NCBI GenBank assembly: GCA_031272305.1
Contig: JAISUA010000135.1
Coordinates: 1-5,865 of the forward strand
Direction: 5' to 3'
Length of the DNA: 5,865 bases
From: Clostridioides sp.
GTDB taxonomy: Bacteria > Bacillota > Clostridia > Peptostreptococcales > Peptostreptococcaceae
Part shown: positions 1 through 5,794 of the stretch, one piece after another
Layout of the letters: each line of letters opens with the position of its first letter
Numbering within the stretch: the first letter of the stretch is position 1
The notes under the pieces: generated by a model
Database searches by the model: none
What the model was told of the DNA's origin: nothing
The model's input: the letters and a program-made list of their open reading frames with translations, nothing else
Program-made: the position numbers and the translations under genes

Positions 1-76
1 TTTCTGCAAAAATCTCACTGATGGTATTTTTTATAGATTATTTTCTGCAAAAATCTCACTGATGATATTTTTTATA
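1..76. repeat. 41-bp-period tandem duplication of the recX 3' end
   Basis: Bases 1-35 and 42-76 are the same 35-bp sequence with one difference (G at 24, A at 65), separated by GATTAT. In the recX direction the gene-internal copy (42-76) encodes I-K-N-I-I-S-E-I-F-A-E. The outer copy is entered in another frame because 41 is not a multiple of three. The TATAA read as part of CTT-ATA-AAA in the inner copy becomes CTA-TAA in the outer copy and ends the protein. The repeat may continue left of the window edge. Confidence 0.9.
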
Positions 77-741
77 AGTTCAAAGTCAAATCCTCTATAC
101 TGAAGATGAGAAAATAAACTTTGATAAATTTTTTGTTTGATTTTATATTTTTCCTGTCTTGTTTCATAGTCGTCATATTTAACGTATTCCTCCTCTTCTT
201 CGTCATCGAATAAATCAAATTTTCTAGCTAATTGATTAAATTTTTTCTGTGCGTGATACATAGCATTTTCATATTCTGTGTCAGGATCTATTTCTTCAAG
301 AGCATTTTCCACATCTTCAGAATAGATTCCTTTTTGTTTTAATTTATGTTGTATTCTATTTTTCCCTATTTTCTTTACATTTACACTTCCAGATGTTATT
401 GAATGAGCTAGTTGGCTGTCATTGATATAATTATATTTTTTCAAAAAAGCAATGACTTTGTCTACAGTCTGTTCGTCAAAGTCTGAAGAAAGTTTTTTAA
501 CTATTTCGTGTTCTGATTTCGCTGAACGAGAAATAAAATTAAGAGCTTTTTCTTTAGCTTTCATATACATCTCTGTTTCCATTATTTCCTTCAAGTTTGT
601 TTTTCGAATGTCGTCGCCTTTTTTTAGATTGTATTTATATATTAAATCTGCGTAAATTCCAACGAAAAATTCATCGTCTACAAATATATTTACTCTATTT
701 TTATCTTTTACTTGATATTCAAGTTTTGTAATTATCGGCAT
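31..741 (-). CDS. recX: Regulatory protein RecX (RecA modulator)
   Basis: RecX proteins bind RecA or its filament on single-stranded DNA in the cytoplasm and modulate recombination and the SOS response. The 236-residue product has the family's three-helix repeats: residues 66-84 (ALNFISRSAKSEHEIVKKL), about 96-139 including YINDSQLAHSI and GKNRIQHKLKQKGI, and a last unit near 204-229 (SLFSHLQYRGFDFELI). The N-terminal 60 residues form the beta-rich extension seen in Firmicute RecX. The ATG is preceded by GAAAGGA (plus-strand 753-759) at good spacing. Odd points: a very acidic tract at about 179-193 (DDEEEEEY, then DDYE) sits between the second and third repeats, and the last codons lie in a 41-bp tandem duplication that seems to supply the stop codon. 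It is transcribed divergently from nadD. No LexA-type (GAAC-N4-GTTC) operator is visible upstream. The family call rests on motif pattern and length only. Confidence 0.85.
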   Translation of the reverse strand: MPIITKLEYQVKDKNRVNIFVDDEFFVGIYADLIYKYNLKKGDDIRKTNLKEIMETEMYMKAKEKALNFISRSAKSEHEIVKKLSSDFDEQTVDKVIAFLKKYNYINDSQLAHSITSGSVNVKKIGKNRIQHKLKQKGIYSEDVENALEEIDPDTEYENAMYHAQKKFNQLARKFDLFDDEEEEEYVKYDDYETRQEKYKIKQKIYQSLFSHLQYRGFDFELIKNIISEIFAENNL

Positions 742-778
742 AAAATCAAAAATCCTTTCAATTTACTATAAATTTTTT

Positions 779-806
779 TTCAAGATAATAAAAAAAATGT
801 TACAAT
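779..806 (+). promoter_or_regulatory. Putative nadD-yqeK-rsfS promoter
   Basis: An extended -10, TGTTACAAT (798-806, hexamer TACAAT at 801-806), has a weak -35 candidate TTCAAG at 779-784, 16 bp upstream. Transcription would start near 813, leaving a leader of about 30 nt. The -10 lies in the left half of a near-palindrome (798-819) whose right half is the recX -10, so both promoters probably compete for polymerase or share a regulator. Confidence 0.55.
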
Positions 807-810
807 ATAT

Positions 811-819
811 ATTATAACA
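811..819 (-). promoter_or_regulatory. Putative recX promoter, extended -10
   Basis: On the minus strand this reads TGTTATAAT: a consensus -10 hexamer (TATAAT, plus-strand 811-816) with the upstream TG of an extended -10. No convincing -35 box lies 16-18 bp upstream, where the sequence is the nadD ribosome site. Extended -10 promoters can do without one. It overlaps the oppositely directed nadD promoter. It is inferred from sequence only. Confidence 0.55.
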
Positions 820-844
820 TTTTAAAGTTTAAAGGAGAATAAAA

Positions 845-1528
845 ATGCAGATAGATTCCGTAGTTGCTTATGCAAATTCGGTAAACGAAAAAAAACTTGA
901 GTTTTTAAAAAACAGGAATGACAAGATTAAGCTTGGAATTTTTGGAGGGACCTTCGATCCTATTCATTTTGCTCATTTAGCTATGAATGAATTTATACGA
1001 GAAAAATATAATCTCGATGTGATTGTATTTATGCCATCAGGAAATCCTCCACACAAAAGCAATATACCTGATAAGCATGAAAGATACAATATGACATTGC
1101 TTGCTACACTAGACAACGATTATTTTGTTGTGTCTGATTTCGAAATAAAATCAAAGCAAAAGACTTACACTATAAATACACTAAAGTATCTCAAAGAAAA
1201 ATATAAAAATGCTGATATTTATTTTATAACGGGTGCAGATGTTATTTGTAGTATAGAAGAGTGGGAACAAGTAGAAAATATTTTTGCTTATGCGACTTTT
1301 ATAGCTGCTACAAGACCAGGTATAAGTCTTTTGAAATCTCAAGAGCAAATAGAAAAATTAATAAAAAAATACAATGCAAAAATAATTTCTGTATATGTTC
1401 CTTCAATAGATGTTTCTTCAACTTATATTAGAGAGCAGTTGCAAGAAGGAAAATCTATTAGATATTTAGTTCCTTATAAAGTAGAATCCTATTTAAAAGA
1501 CAAAAAAATTTACAGTTTGGAGAGATAA
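845..1528 (+). CDS. nadD: Nicotinate-nucleotide adenylyltransferase NadD
   Basis: NadD transfers AMP from ATP to nicotinate mononucleotide, giving deamido-NAD in the shared late step of NAD synthesis (cytoplasmic). The Rossmann-like nucleotidyltransferase fold is recognisable: GIFGGTFDPIHFAHL at residues 31-45, FMPSGNPPHK at 62-71, YTINTLKYL at 108-116, TGAD at 129-132 followed by W140, TRPG at 156-159, and the C-terminal ATP-binding DVSSTYIR at 189-196. The usual HxGH triphosphate-binding motif is HFAH (41-44), with alanine for glycine. At 227 residues it is longer than the common 190-210, because about 28 residues precede the conserved core. AAAGGAG (831-837) sits 7 bp before this ATG, and no in-frame ATG, GTG or TTG occurs between it and the core, so the extension appears real. 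It is the first gene of a rightward group, 3 bp from yqeK. Confidence 0.93.
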   Translation: MQIDSVVAYANSVNEKKLEFLKNRNDKIKLGIFGGTFDPIHFAHLAMNEFIREKYNLDVIVFMPSGNPPHKSNIPDKHERYNMTLLATLDNDYFVVSDFEIKSKQKTYTINTLKYLKEKYKNADIYFITGADVICSIEEWEQVENIFAYATFIAATRPGISLLKSQEQIEKLIKKYNAKIISVYVPSIDVSSTYIREQLQEGKSIRYLVPYKVESYLKDKKIYSLER

Positions 1529-1531
1529 GAT

Positions 1532-2125
1532 ATGAATTTAGAAGATAGCAAATTGAATTTGATAGAAAATAAATTAGAGATATTGCTTAAAGAAGGAAGA
1601 TTAAAACATTCTTACAGAGTAGCTGAATGTGCAAAAAAACTTGCAAAAGTTTATGGTTATGATGAAGATGTTGCTTATCTTGCTGGTCTTACTCACGATG
1701 CAGGAAAATGTCTTAGCGATACTCAGATAAAAGATTATATTTCTAAGTATGAAATCTATCTTGATAGTATGGAAGACGGAAATAGAGCATTATCTCACAG
1801 TGTGATAGGCTCTTATATTGTTAAGTACGAATTTGAAATAGATGATGAAGATGTAATCAATTCTGTAAGATATCATACGACAGGCAGAGAAAATATGAGT
1901 TTGCTTGAAAAATTAATCTATCTTGCTGACTTGATTGAAGAAGGAAGAGATTTTTCTGATGATTTACCTAGACTTAGAGAGCTTGCATATTCAGGAAAAT
2001 TGAATGAAGCTATGCTTTTATCATTTAACAATACTCTTATAAATGTAATTGAGAAAAATAGAGAGATACATCCTAGATCTGTACGTGCAAGAAATTATAT
2101 ACTGAGAGAATTAGAAAGAAAATAA
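1532..2125 (+). CDS. yqeK: HD-domain Ap4A hydrolase YqeK
   Basis: YqeK-family proteins are metal-dependent HD-superfamily hydrolases that split diadenosine tetraphosphate symmetrically into two ADP, keeping this stress nucleotide low. The 197-residue protein carries the expected metal and substrate residues: H26 in RLKHSYRV, the H55-D56 pair in LTHDAGK, H89 in LSHSVIG, H115 in RYHTTGR, and D133 in LADLIEEGR. The family C-terminal signature IHPRSVRARNYI is at 179-190. The start is supported by GGAGAG (1519-1524), which lies inside the end of nadD. The 3-bp gap to nadD implies translational coupling in one operon. The last codons (ELERK, stop) are duplicated 40 bp downstream in the spacer. The activity is assigned from the family, not from experiment here. 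Confidence 0.92.
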   Translation: MNLEDSKLNLIENKLEILLKEGRLKHSYRVAECAKKLAKVYGYDEDVAYLAGLTHDAGKCLSDTQIKDYISKYEIYLDSMEDGNRALSHSVIGSYIVKYEFEIDDEDVINSVRYHTTGRENMSLLEKLIYLADLIEEGRDFSDDLPRLRELAYSGKLNEAMLLSFNNTLINVIEKNREIHPRSVRARNYILRELERK

Positions 2126-2172
2126 GAAAAAATAAAAAAAGAAATAAGAATTAGAAAGAAAATAAGAAAAAA
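2107..2172 (+). repeat. 40-bp-period duplication of the yqeK 3' end
   Basis: The 26 bp at 2107-2132, covering the last codons of yqeK, its TAA and seven following bases, are repeated exactly at 2147-2172. The second copy again spells GAA-TTA-GAA-AGA-AAA-TAA (ELERK and stop) but is untranslated spacer. The bases between the copies are A/G-rich and only loosely alike, which suggests a tandem duplication followed by drift. Confidence 0.9.
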
Positions 2173-2216
2173 ATAATAAAGATAAATAAGAAAAAAATAA
2201 GAAAAAAATAAAAAAC
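2121..2216 (+). repeat. A/G-rich low-complexity spacer with TAAGAAAAAAA repeats
   Basis: The stretch between yqeK and rsfS is nearly all A, with scattered G and with T almost only inside TAA or ATA. The unit TAAGAAAAAAA occurs at 2163-2173 and twice in direct tandem at 2187-2197 and 2198-2208, with shorter relatives at 2123 and 2145. No promoter, terminator or reading frame is visible, so rsfS probably stays in the nadD transcript. Replication slippage is the simplest origin. Confidence 0.75.
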
Positions 2217-2249
2217 TTACACATTATTTGAAAGGTGGAAAAAATTTAA

Positions 2250-2612
2250 ATGGAAGAAAAGCAAGTTAGTGTTGAACAAATGGTTAAGTTAATTTATGGA
2301 GCTATTGATGATAAGTTAGGAACTGATATTTCTATAATCAAGATCAGTGAAGTATCAAGTCTTTGTGATTATTTTGTGATTGCAACAGCTTCATCTCAAA
2401 GACAAGTGAAGGCAGTTGTTGATTCTGTTGAAGATGCATTGTCAGAAATAGGTATAGAACCTAGAGGAAAAGAAGGTCTTGATACAAAACAATGGGTGCT
2501 TCTTGATTATATGGATGTTATAGTACATGTATTTGATGAAGAAAACAGAGCGTTCTATAATTTAGAAAAACTTTGGAAAGATGCTCCTTCAATTGATATA
2601 GAAGAATTATAA
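2250..2612 (+). CDS. rsfS: Ribosomal silencing factor RsfS (YbeB/DUF143 family)
   Basis: RsfS binds ribosomal protein uL14 on the 50S subunit and blocks joining to 30S, lowering translation when nutrients run short. The 120-residue length is typical. Family motifs are clear: an N-terminal helix (VEQMVKLIYGAIDDK), then SSLCDYFVIATASSQRQVKA at about 36-55, the basic glycine turn EPRGKEG at 70-76, W82 followed by VLLDYMDVIVHVF, and the C-terminal R100-AFYNLEKLW. The ATG follows AAAGGTGG (2231-2238), about 11 bp away. It lies 124 bp after yqeK across the low-complexity spacer. The leuS leader has its own promoter 71 bp after the rsfS stop, so rsfS is probably the last gene of the nadD operon. No GC-rich terminator is seen after it. 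Confidence 0.95.
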   Translation: MEEKQVSVEQMVKLIYGAIDDKLGTDISIIKISEVSSLCDYFVIATASSQRQVKAVVDSVEDALSEIGIEPRGKEGLDTKQWVLLDYMDVIVHVFDEENRAFYNLEKLWKDAPSIDIEEL

Positions 2613-2683
2613 AGTATTTCATGTAAATATTTAAAAGTATGCTATAAAATATGAAGTTTTTTAAAATATTTTAGTATATTTTA

Positions 2684-2712
2684 TTGACATAAGTGAATAA
2701 TTATGTTAGTAT
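2684..2712 (+). promoter_or_regulatory. Sigma-A-type promoter of the leuS T-box leader
   Basis: A perfect -35 TTGACA (2684-2689) is followed after a 17-bp spacer by TAGTAT (2707-2712), with TG two bases upstream (extended -10, TGTTAGTAT). Transcription would begin near 2719, about 20 nt before the base of T-box Stem I. This is the best promoter in the window. Confidence 0.85.
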
Positions 2713-2718
2713 TCTAAA

Positions 2719-2959
2719 TATTATCATAAAAAATTAAAAATTGAGGCGAAGTAGTAGGAAAATATATATTTTAAGAGAGTTGATGGTTGGTGAGAATCAA
2801 CATTATATATTTCTGAACTTGTCGAATAAAACTCAATTACCTTAGCAGGTTTAAAAGCTACAAGAGAGAGTTTGCTTATATATTAGCAAGCTAATTAGGG
2901 TGGTACCGCGAATAATATCCTCGTCCCTAAACGTCAAGTTTAGAGAAGGGGATTTTTTT
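2719..2959 (+). promoter_or_regulatory. Leucine-specific T-box riboswitch of leuS
   Basis: T-box leaders bind uncharged tRNA and switch from terminator to antiterminator. Stem I base: AATTGAG (2739-2745) pairs with CTCAATT (2832-2838). A middle helix pairs AAATATATA (2760-2768) with TATATATTT (2804-2812). The distal helix GTTGAT/ATCAAC (2779-2784/2796-2801) caps GGTTGGTGAGA, with the conserved AGAGAG at 2774-2779. In the specifier loop, GAA-CTT-G puts codon CUU (Leu) at 2818-2820, which fits the LeuRS gene downstream. A Stem III candidate is TTGCT/AGCAA (2872-2876/2885-2889). The T-box AGGGTGGTACCGCG is at 2897-2910, and its TGGT bulge can pair with an ACCA 3' end, matching the A discriminator base of tRNA-Leu. 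AGGG (2897-2900) pairs with CCCT (2925-2928), which excludes the terminator. Confidence 0.95.
2917..2959 (+). terminator. T-box-controlled intrinsic terminator
   Basis: Arms 2917-2932 and 2938-2953 form a 16-bp stem with two mismatches and one G-U pair around loop GTCAA, followed by seven Ts (2953-2959). The CCCT at 2925-2928 is shared with the antiterminator, so the two folds exclude each other. Without uncharged tRNA-Leu, transcription should stop here before leuS. Confidence 0.92.
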
Positions 2960-3008
2960 AATGCTTTTTTCAGAAATAAAAAAACAAATTAAGTAGGAGG
3001 AAATGTGA

Positions 3009-5429
3009 ATGTCAGTTTATAATTTTAAACAAATTGAAAAAAAATGGCGTAAAAGATGGGAAGAAACAAAAGAATACAAAATGGATACAACTTCTGATGA
3101 CAAACCAAAATATTATTGCTTAGAGATGTTCCCTTATCCATCAGGGAAAATTCATATGGGTCATGTTAGAAACTATTCAATAGGTGACGTTGTTGCAAGA
3201 TTTAAGAGAATGGAAGGATACAATGTACTTCATCCAATGGGATTTGATGCGTTTGGACTTCCAGCAGAAAATGCAGCTATTAAAAATGGTGTACATCCAA
3301 ATCTTTGGACTATTTCAAATATAGAAGAAATGACAGAACAATTAAATCTTTTAGGTGGAAGTTATGATTGGGATAAAGAAGTAATTACTTCATCTCCAGA
3401 ATATTATAGATTTACTCAAGAAATATTCTTGAAATTCTTAGAAAATGGATATGCTTATAAGAAAAAATCTCTTGTAAATTGGTGTCCTTCTTGTGAAACA
3501 GTTCTAGCAAATGAACAAGTTATACAAGGAGAATGCGAAAGATGTGGTTCAGGAGTAACTAAAAAAGATCTTGCACAATGGTACTTCAAAATTACTGATT
3601 TTGCACAAGAATTACTTGATGATTTGGACGAGCTAGAAGGTTGGCCTGAAAAAGTCAAACTAATGCAAGCAAACTGGATAGGTAGAAGTGAAGGAGCAAA
3701 TATTAAGTTCGAAATAGAAGGAACAGACAAAACTATGGAAATCTTCACTACAAGACCAGATACAATCTATGGAGTAACATTTATGACACTTGCACCTGAA
3801 CTTAGTTTTGTACAGGAATTGGTAAAAGGAACACAGTATGAAGCAGGAGTAAATGAATTTATTGAAGAAGTGCATAAATCAAATGAAATTGAAAGAACAT
3901 CTCTTGATACAGAGAAAAAAGGTATGTTTATAGGAAAATACGCTATAAATCCACTATCTGGTAAAAAAATTCCTATTTGGATTGCAAATTATATTATGCC
4001 TGATTACGGTACTGGTATGATAATGGGTGTGCCAGCTCACGATGATAGAGATAGAGAATTTGCACAAAAATACGGAATTGAAATCATAGATGTAATAGAT
4101 GAAAATAATACAATGATAAATTCGGAAGAATTCAATGGACTTTCTCAAAAAGAAGGATTCAAACAAATTCTTGATAAAATAGAAAATATGAAAATAGGAG
4201 AAAGAACAGTTAATTTTAGACTTAGAGACTGGTTGCTTTCAAGACAAAGATATTGGGGATGTCCTATACCTGTAGTGTATTGTGACGATTGTGGAATAGT
4301 GCCAGTAGATAAAAAAGATCTACCTGTTATGCTTCCTACTGATGTTGAATTTACAGGAAAAGGAGAATCTCCTCTTACAACTTCAAAAGAATTTATGAAT
4401 ACTACTTGTCCAAAATGTGGCAAGCCAGCAAGAAGAGAAATAGATACTATGGATACATTTGTTGATTCATCTTGGTATTTCTTAAGATATGTCGATAATA
4501 AAAATACAGACGAACCATTCAGCAAAGAATTGGTTGACAAATGGCATCCTGTAGATCAATATATAGGAGGAGTAGAACATGCAATCCTTCACCTTCTTTA
4601 TTCAAGATTCTTTGTAAAAGCACTTAATAAAGTTGGAATGTTGAGTTTCAAAGAACCTTTTAAAAATCTTCTAACTCAAGGTATGGTTTTAAAAGAAGGT
4701 TCAAAAATGAGTAAATCAAAAGGAAATATAGTATCTCCTGTAGAAATAATCGAAGAATATGGTGCAGATACAGCTAGACTATTTGTGCTTTTCGCAGCAC
4801 CTCCAGAAAGAGATTTGGAATGGTCTGAACAAGGTGTTGAAGGATGTTTTAGATTCTTAAATAGAGTATATAGACTTGTAGATGAACTTTCAGATATAGC
4901 AAAAGGAAGTTATGAATTCGGAACACTTACAAAAGAAGATAAAGATATGAGATATCAAATTCATTATGCTCTTAAGAAAGTAACAGAAGAATTGAGCTCA
5001 AAATTTGGATTCAATACAGCTATATCAGCACTTATGGAACTTATAAACGAAACATACAAATATAAAGAATTAGAAACAAGAAACAATGCAGTGCTTAAAG
5101 AATGTATAGAAACAGTTGTAGTAATTCTTGCACCATTTGCTCCACATCTTGGTGACGAACTTTGGGAAATGATAGGTAATACAGAAAGTGTATTTGGAAT
5201 TTCTTGGCCTAAATACGATGAAAAAGCACTTGTAAGAGATGAAGTAGAAATAGTAGTACAAGTAAATGGAAAAGTAAGAGAAAATCTAATAGTTTCTACT
5301 GATATTTCAAAAGATGAAATGGAAAAAGTAGCACTTGAAAGTGAAAAAGTAAAAACTTTTATAAATGGAAAAGAAATAGTAAAAGTAATCGTTGTTCCTA
5401 AAAAATTAGTAAATATAGTTGTTAAATAA
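3009..5429 (+). CDS. leuS: Leucine-tRNA ligase (LeuRS)
   Basis: This class Ia synthetase joins leucine to tRNA-Leu using ATP and proofreads mischarged products. The 806-residue protein is complete: HMGH at 49-52 in the catalytic fold, and a zinc-ribbon Cys set at CPSC 159-162 and CERC 176-179. The CP1 editing domain spans roughly 225-400, with the threonine-rich TTRPDT at 247-252 and GTGMIMGVPAHDDRD (335-349 region) carrying the conserved editing aspartate. A second Cys pair set is YCDDC 424-428 and CPKC 467-470. DSSWYF is at 486-491, KMSKS at 567-571, then an alpha-helical anticodon-binding domain, and a C-terminal domain from about 745 (VQVNGKVR at 750-757). It lacks a long leucine-specific insertion before KMSKS, as in Bacillus-type enzymes of about 800 residues. 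AGGAGG (2995-3000) lies 8 bp before this ATG. An ATG-TGA at 3003-3008 immediately precedes the start. It is regulated by the T-box. Confidence 0.98.
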   Translation: MSVYNFKQIEKKWRKRWEETKEYKMDTTSDDKPKYYCLEMFPYPSGKIHMGHVRNYSIGDVVARFKRMEGYNVLHPMGFDAFGLPAENAAIKNGVHPNLWTISNIEEMTEQLNLLGGSYDWDKEVITSSPEYYRFTQEIFLKFLENGYAYKKKSLVNWCPSCETVLANEQVIQGECERCGSGVTKKDLAQWYFKITDFAQELLDDLDELEGWPEKVKLMQANWIGRSEGANIKFEIEGTDKTMEIFTTRPDTIYGVTFMTLAPELSFVQELVKGTQYEAGVNEFIEEVHKSNEIERTSLDTEKKGMFIGKYAINPLSGKKIPIWIANYIMPDYGTGMIMGVPAHDDRDREFAQKYGIEIIDVIDENNTMINSEEFNGLSQKEGFKQILDKIENMKIGERTVNFRLRDWLLSRQRYWGCPIPVVYCDDCGIVPVDKKDLPVMLPTDVEFTGKGESPLTTSKEFMNTTCPKCGKPARREIDTMDTFVDSSWYFLRYVDNKNTDEPFSKELVDKWHPVDQYIGGVEHAILHLLYSRFFVKALNKVGMLSFKEPFKNLLTQGMVLKEGSKMSKSKGNIVSPVEIIEEYGADTARLFVLFAAPPERDLEWSEQGVEGCFRFLNRVYRLVDELSDIAKGSYEFGTLTKEDKDMRYQIHYALKKVTEELSSKFGFNTAISALMELINETYKYKELETRNNAVLKECIETVVVILAPFAPHLGDELWEMIGNTESVFGISWPKYDEKALVRDEVEIVVQVNGKVRENLIVSTDISKDEMEKVALESEKVKTFINGKEIVKVIVVPKKLVNIVVK

Positions 5430-5513
5430 TACATTTTTATAATTTTTTTGAATAAATATGATATAAAAAGTTAATTCAAAAAATATATTAAAAACGTATT
5501 AAAAAGCAATAAA

Positions 5514-5599
5514 AACTTAATTTTAAGATTAAAAAAACTTAATCAAAGAACTCAATTTTAAGATTTAAAAAATTTAATTTAAAACTTAATTTTAAAAAT
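5514..5599 (+). repeat. Degenerate AT-rich direct repeats, AACTTAATTTTAAGATT unit
   Basis: The 17-bp unit at 5514-5530 recurs at 5549-5565 with one change (AACTCAATTTTAAGATT) and in a looser form at 5583-5599. Its core with the trailing A-run (5518-5536) appears again at 5820-5838, with a near-identical TAATTTTACGATTAAAAAA. Spacing of the first copies is 35 and 34 bp. The base composition is extreme, so chance similarity is a concern, but the first two copies are too alike to ignore. Confidence 0.5.
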
Positions 5600-5648
5600 T
5601 CAATAAAAAAATTGTTAAAACTATAGTTTTATTAAATTTATAGTTTTT

Positions 5649-5686
5649 AAGATAACTTTGATATTTTGAAAAATAAAAGTTATTTT
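5649..5686 (+). terminator. Weak AT-rich hairpin
   Basis: AAGATAACTTT (5649-5659) pairs with AAAGTTATTTT (5676-5686), using one G-U pair, around a 16-nt loop. With one G-C pair, a long loop and only a short T-run, it is a poor terminator alone. It could be an accessory to the larger hairpin just downstream. Confidence 0.25.
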
Positions 5687-5699
5687 ATATTTTGAAAAG

Positions 5700-5794
5700 C
5701 TGATGAAATTTTTTTAGATTCGTTTGTTGATTTCGCACTTTGTGTGAAATTAAAGCTCAAATAGAATCTCCTAAATAATTTCATCAGTTTTTTT
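5700..5794 (+). terminator. Long nested hairpin ending in T7, probable terminator
   Basis: Outer arms CTGATGAAATT (5700-5710) and AATTTCATCAG (5777-5787) pair perfectly. Inside, TTTAG/CTAAA (5713-5717/5771-5775) and ATTC/GAAT (5718-5721/5764-5767) extend the stem. The tip is a 9-bp helix, ATTTCGCAC (5730-5738) with GTGTGAAAT (5742-5750), with one G-U pair and loop TTT. Seven Ts follow (5788-5794), and AAAA (5695-5698) precedes the stem. It may end the leuS transcript about 270 bp past its stop, or a leftward or small-RNA transcript. A MITE-like inverted-repeat element is an alternative. Confidence 0.5.

Noticed and set aside
452..655. 67-codon plus-strand open frame inside recX
   Set aside because: It lies antisense within recX, has no ribosome site or recognisable motif, and its composition matches a shadow of the coding strand.
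798..819. Rex or PerR/Fur operator at the divergent palindrome
   Set aside because: The half-site TGTTA with a 12-bp gap does not fit Rex spacing, and the match to the 7-1-7 PerR-type box is poor. Promoter -10 symmetry explains most of it.
2645..2673. Terminator after rsfS (TAAAATAT/ATATTTTA, 13-bp loop)
   Set aside because: The stem is entirely A-T with a long loop and no T-run of note, so it is expected by chance at this base composition.
3455..5434. Several minus-strand open frames of 63-156 codons across leuS
   Set aside because: All are antisense to a full-length, motif-complete leuS and read as Ser/Phe/Ile-rich shadow translations without ribosome sites.
5442..5484. leuS terminator immediately after the stop codon
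   Set aside because: The inverted repeat is nearly all A-T, has a 20-bp loop, and lacks a GC-rich stem. It is too weak to call.
5514..5600. CRISPR array
   Set aside because: The repeats are short and degenerate, spacers are as AT-rich as the repeats and not distinct, and no cas genes are near.
5680..5784. 34-codon minus-strand frame beginning MKLFRRFYLS
   Set aside because: It starts inside the large hairpin arm, has no Shine-Dalgarno upstream, and its coding span is explained by the inverted-repeat structure.
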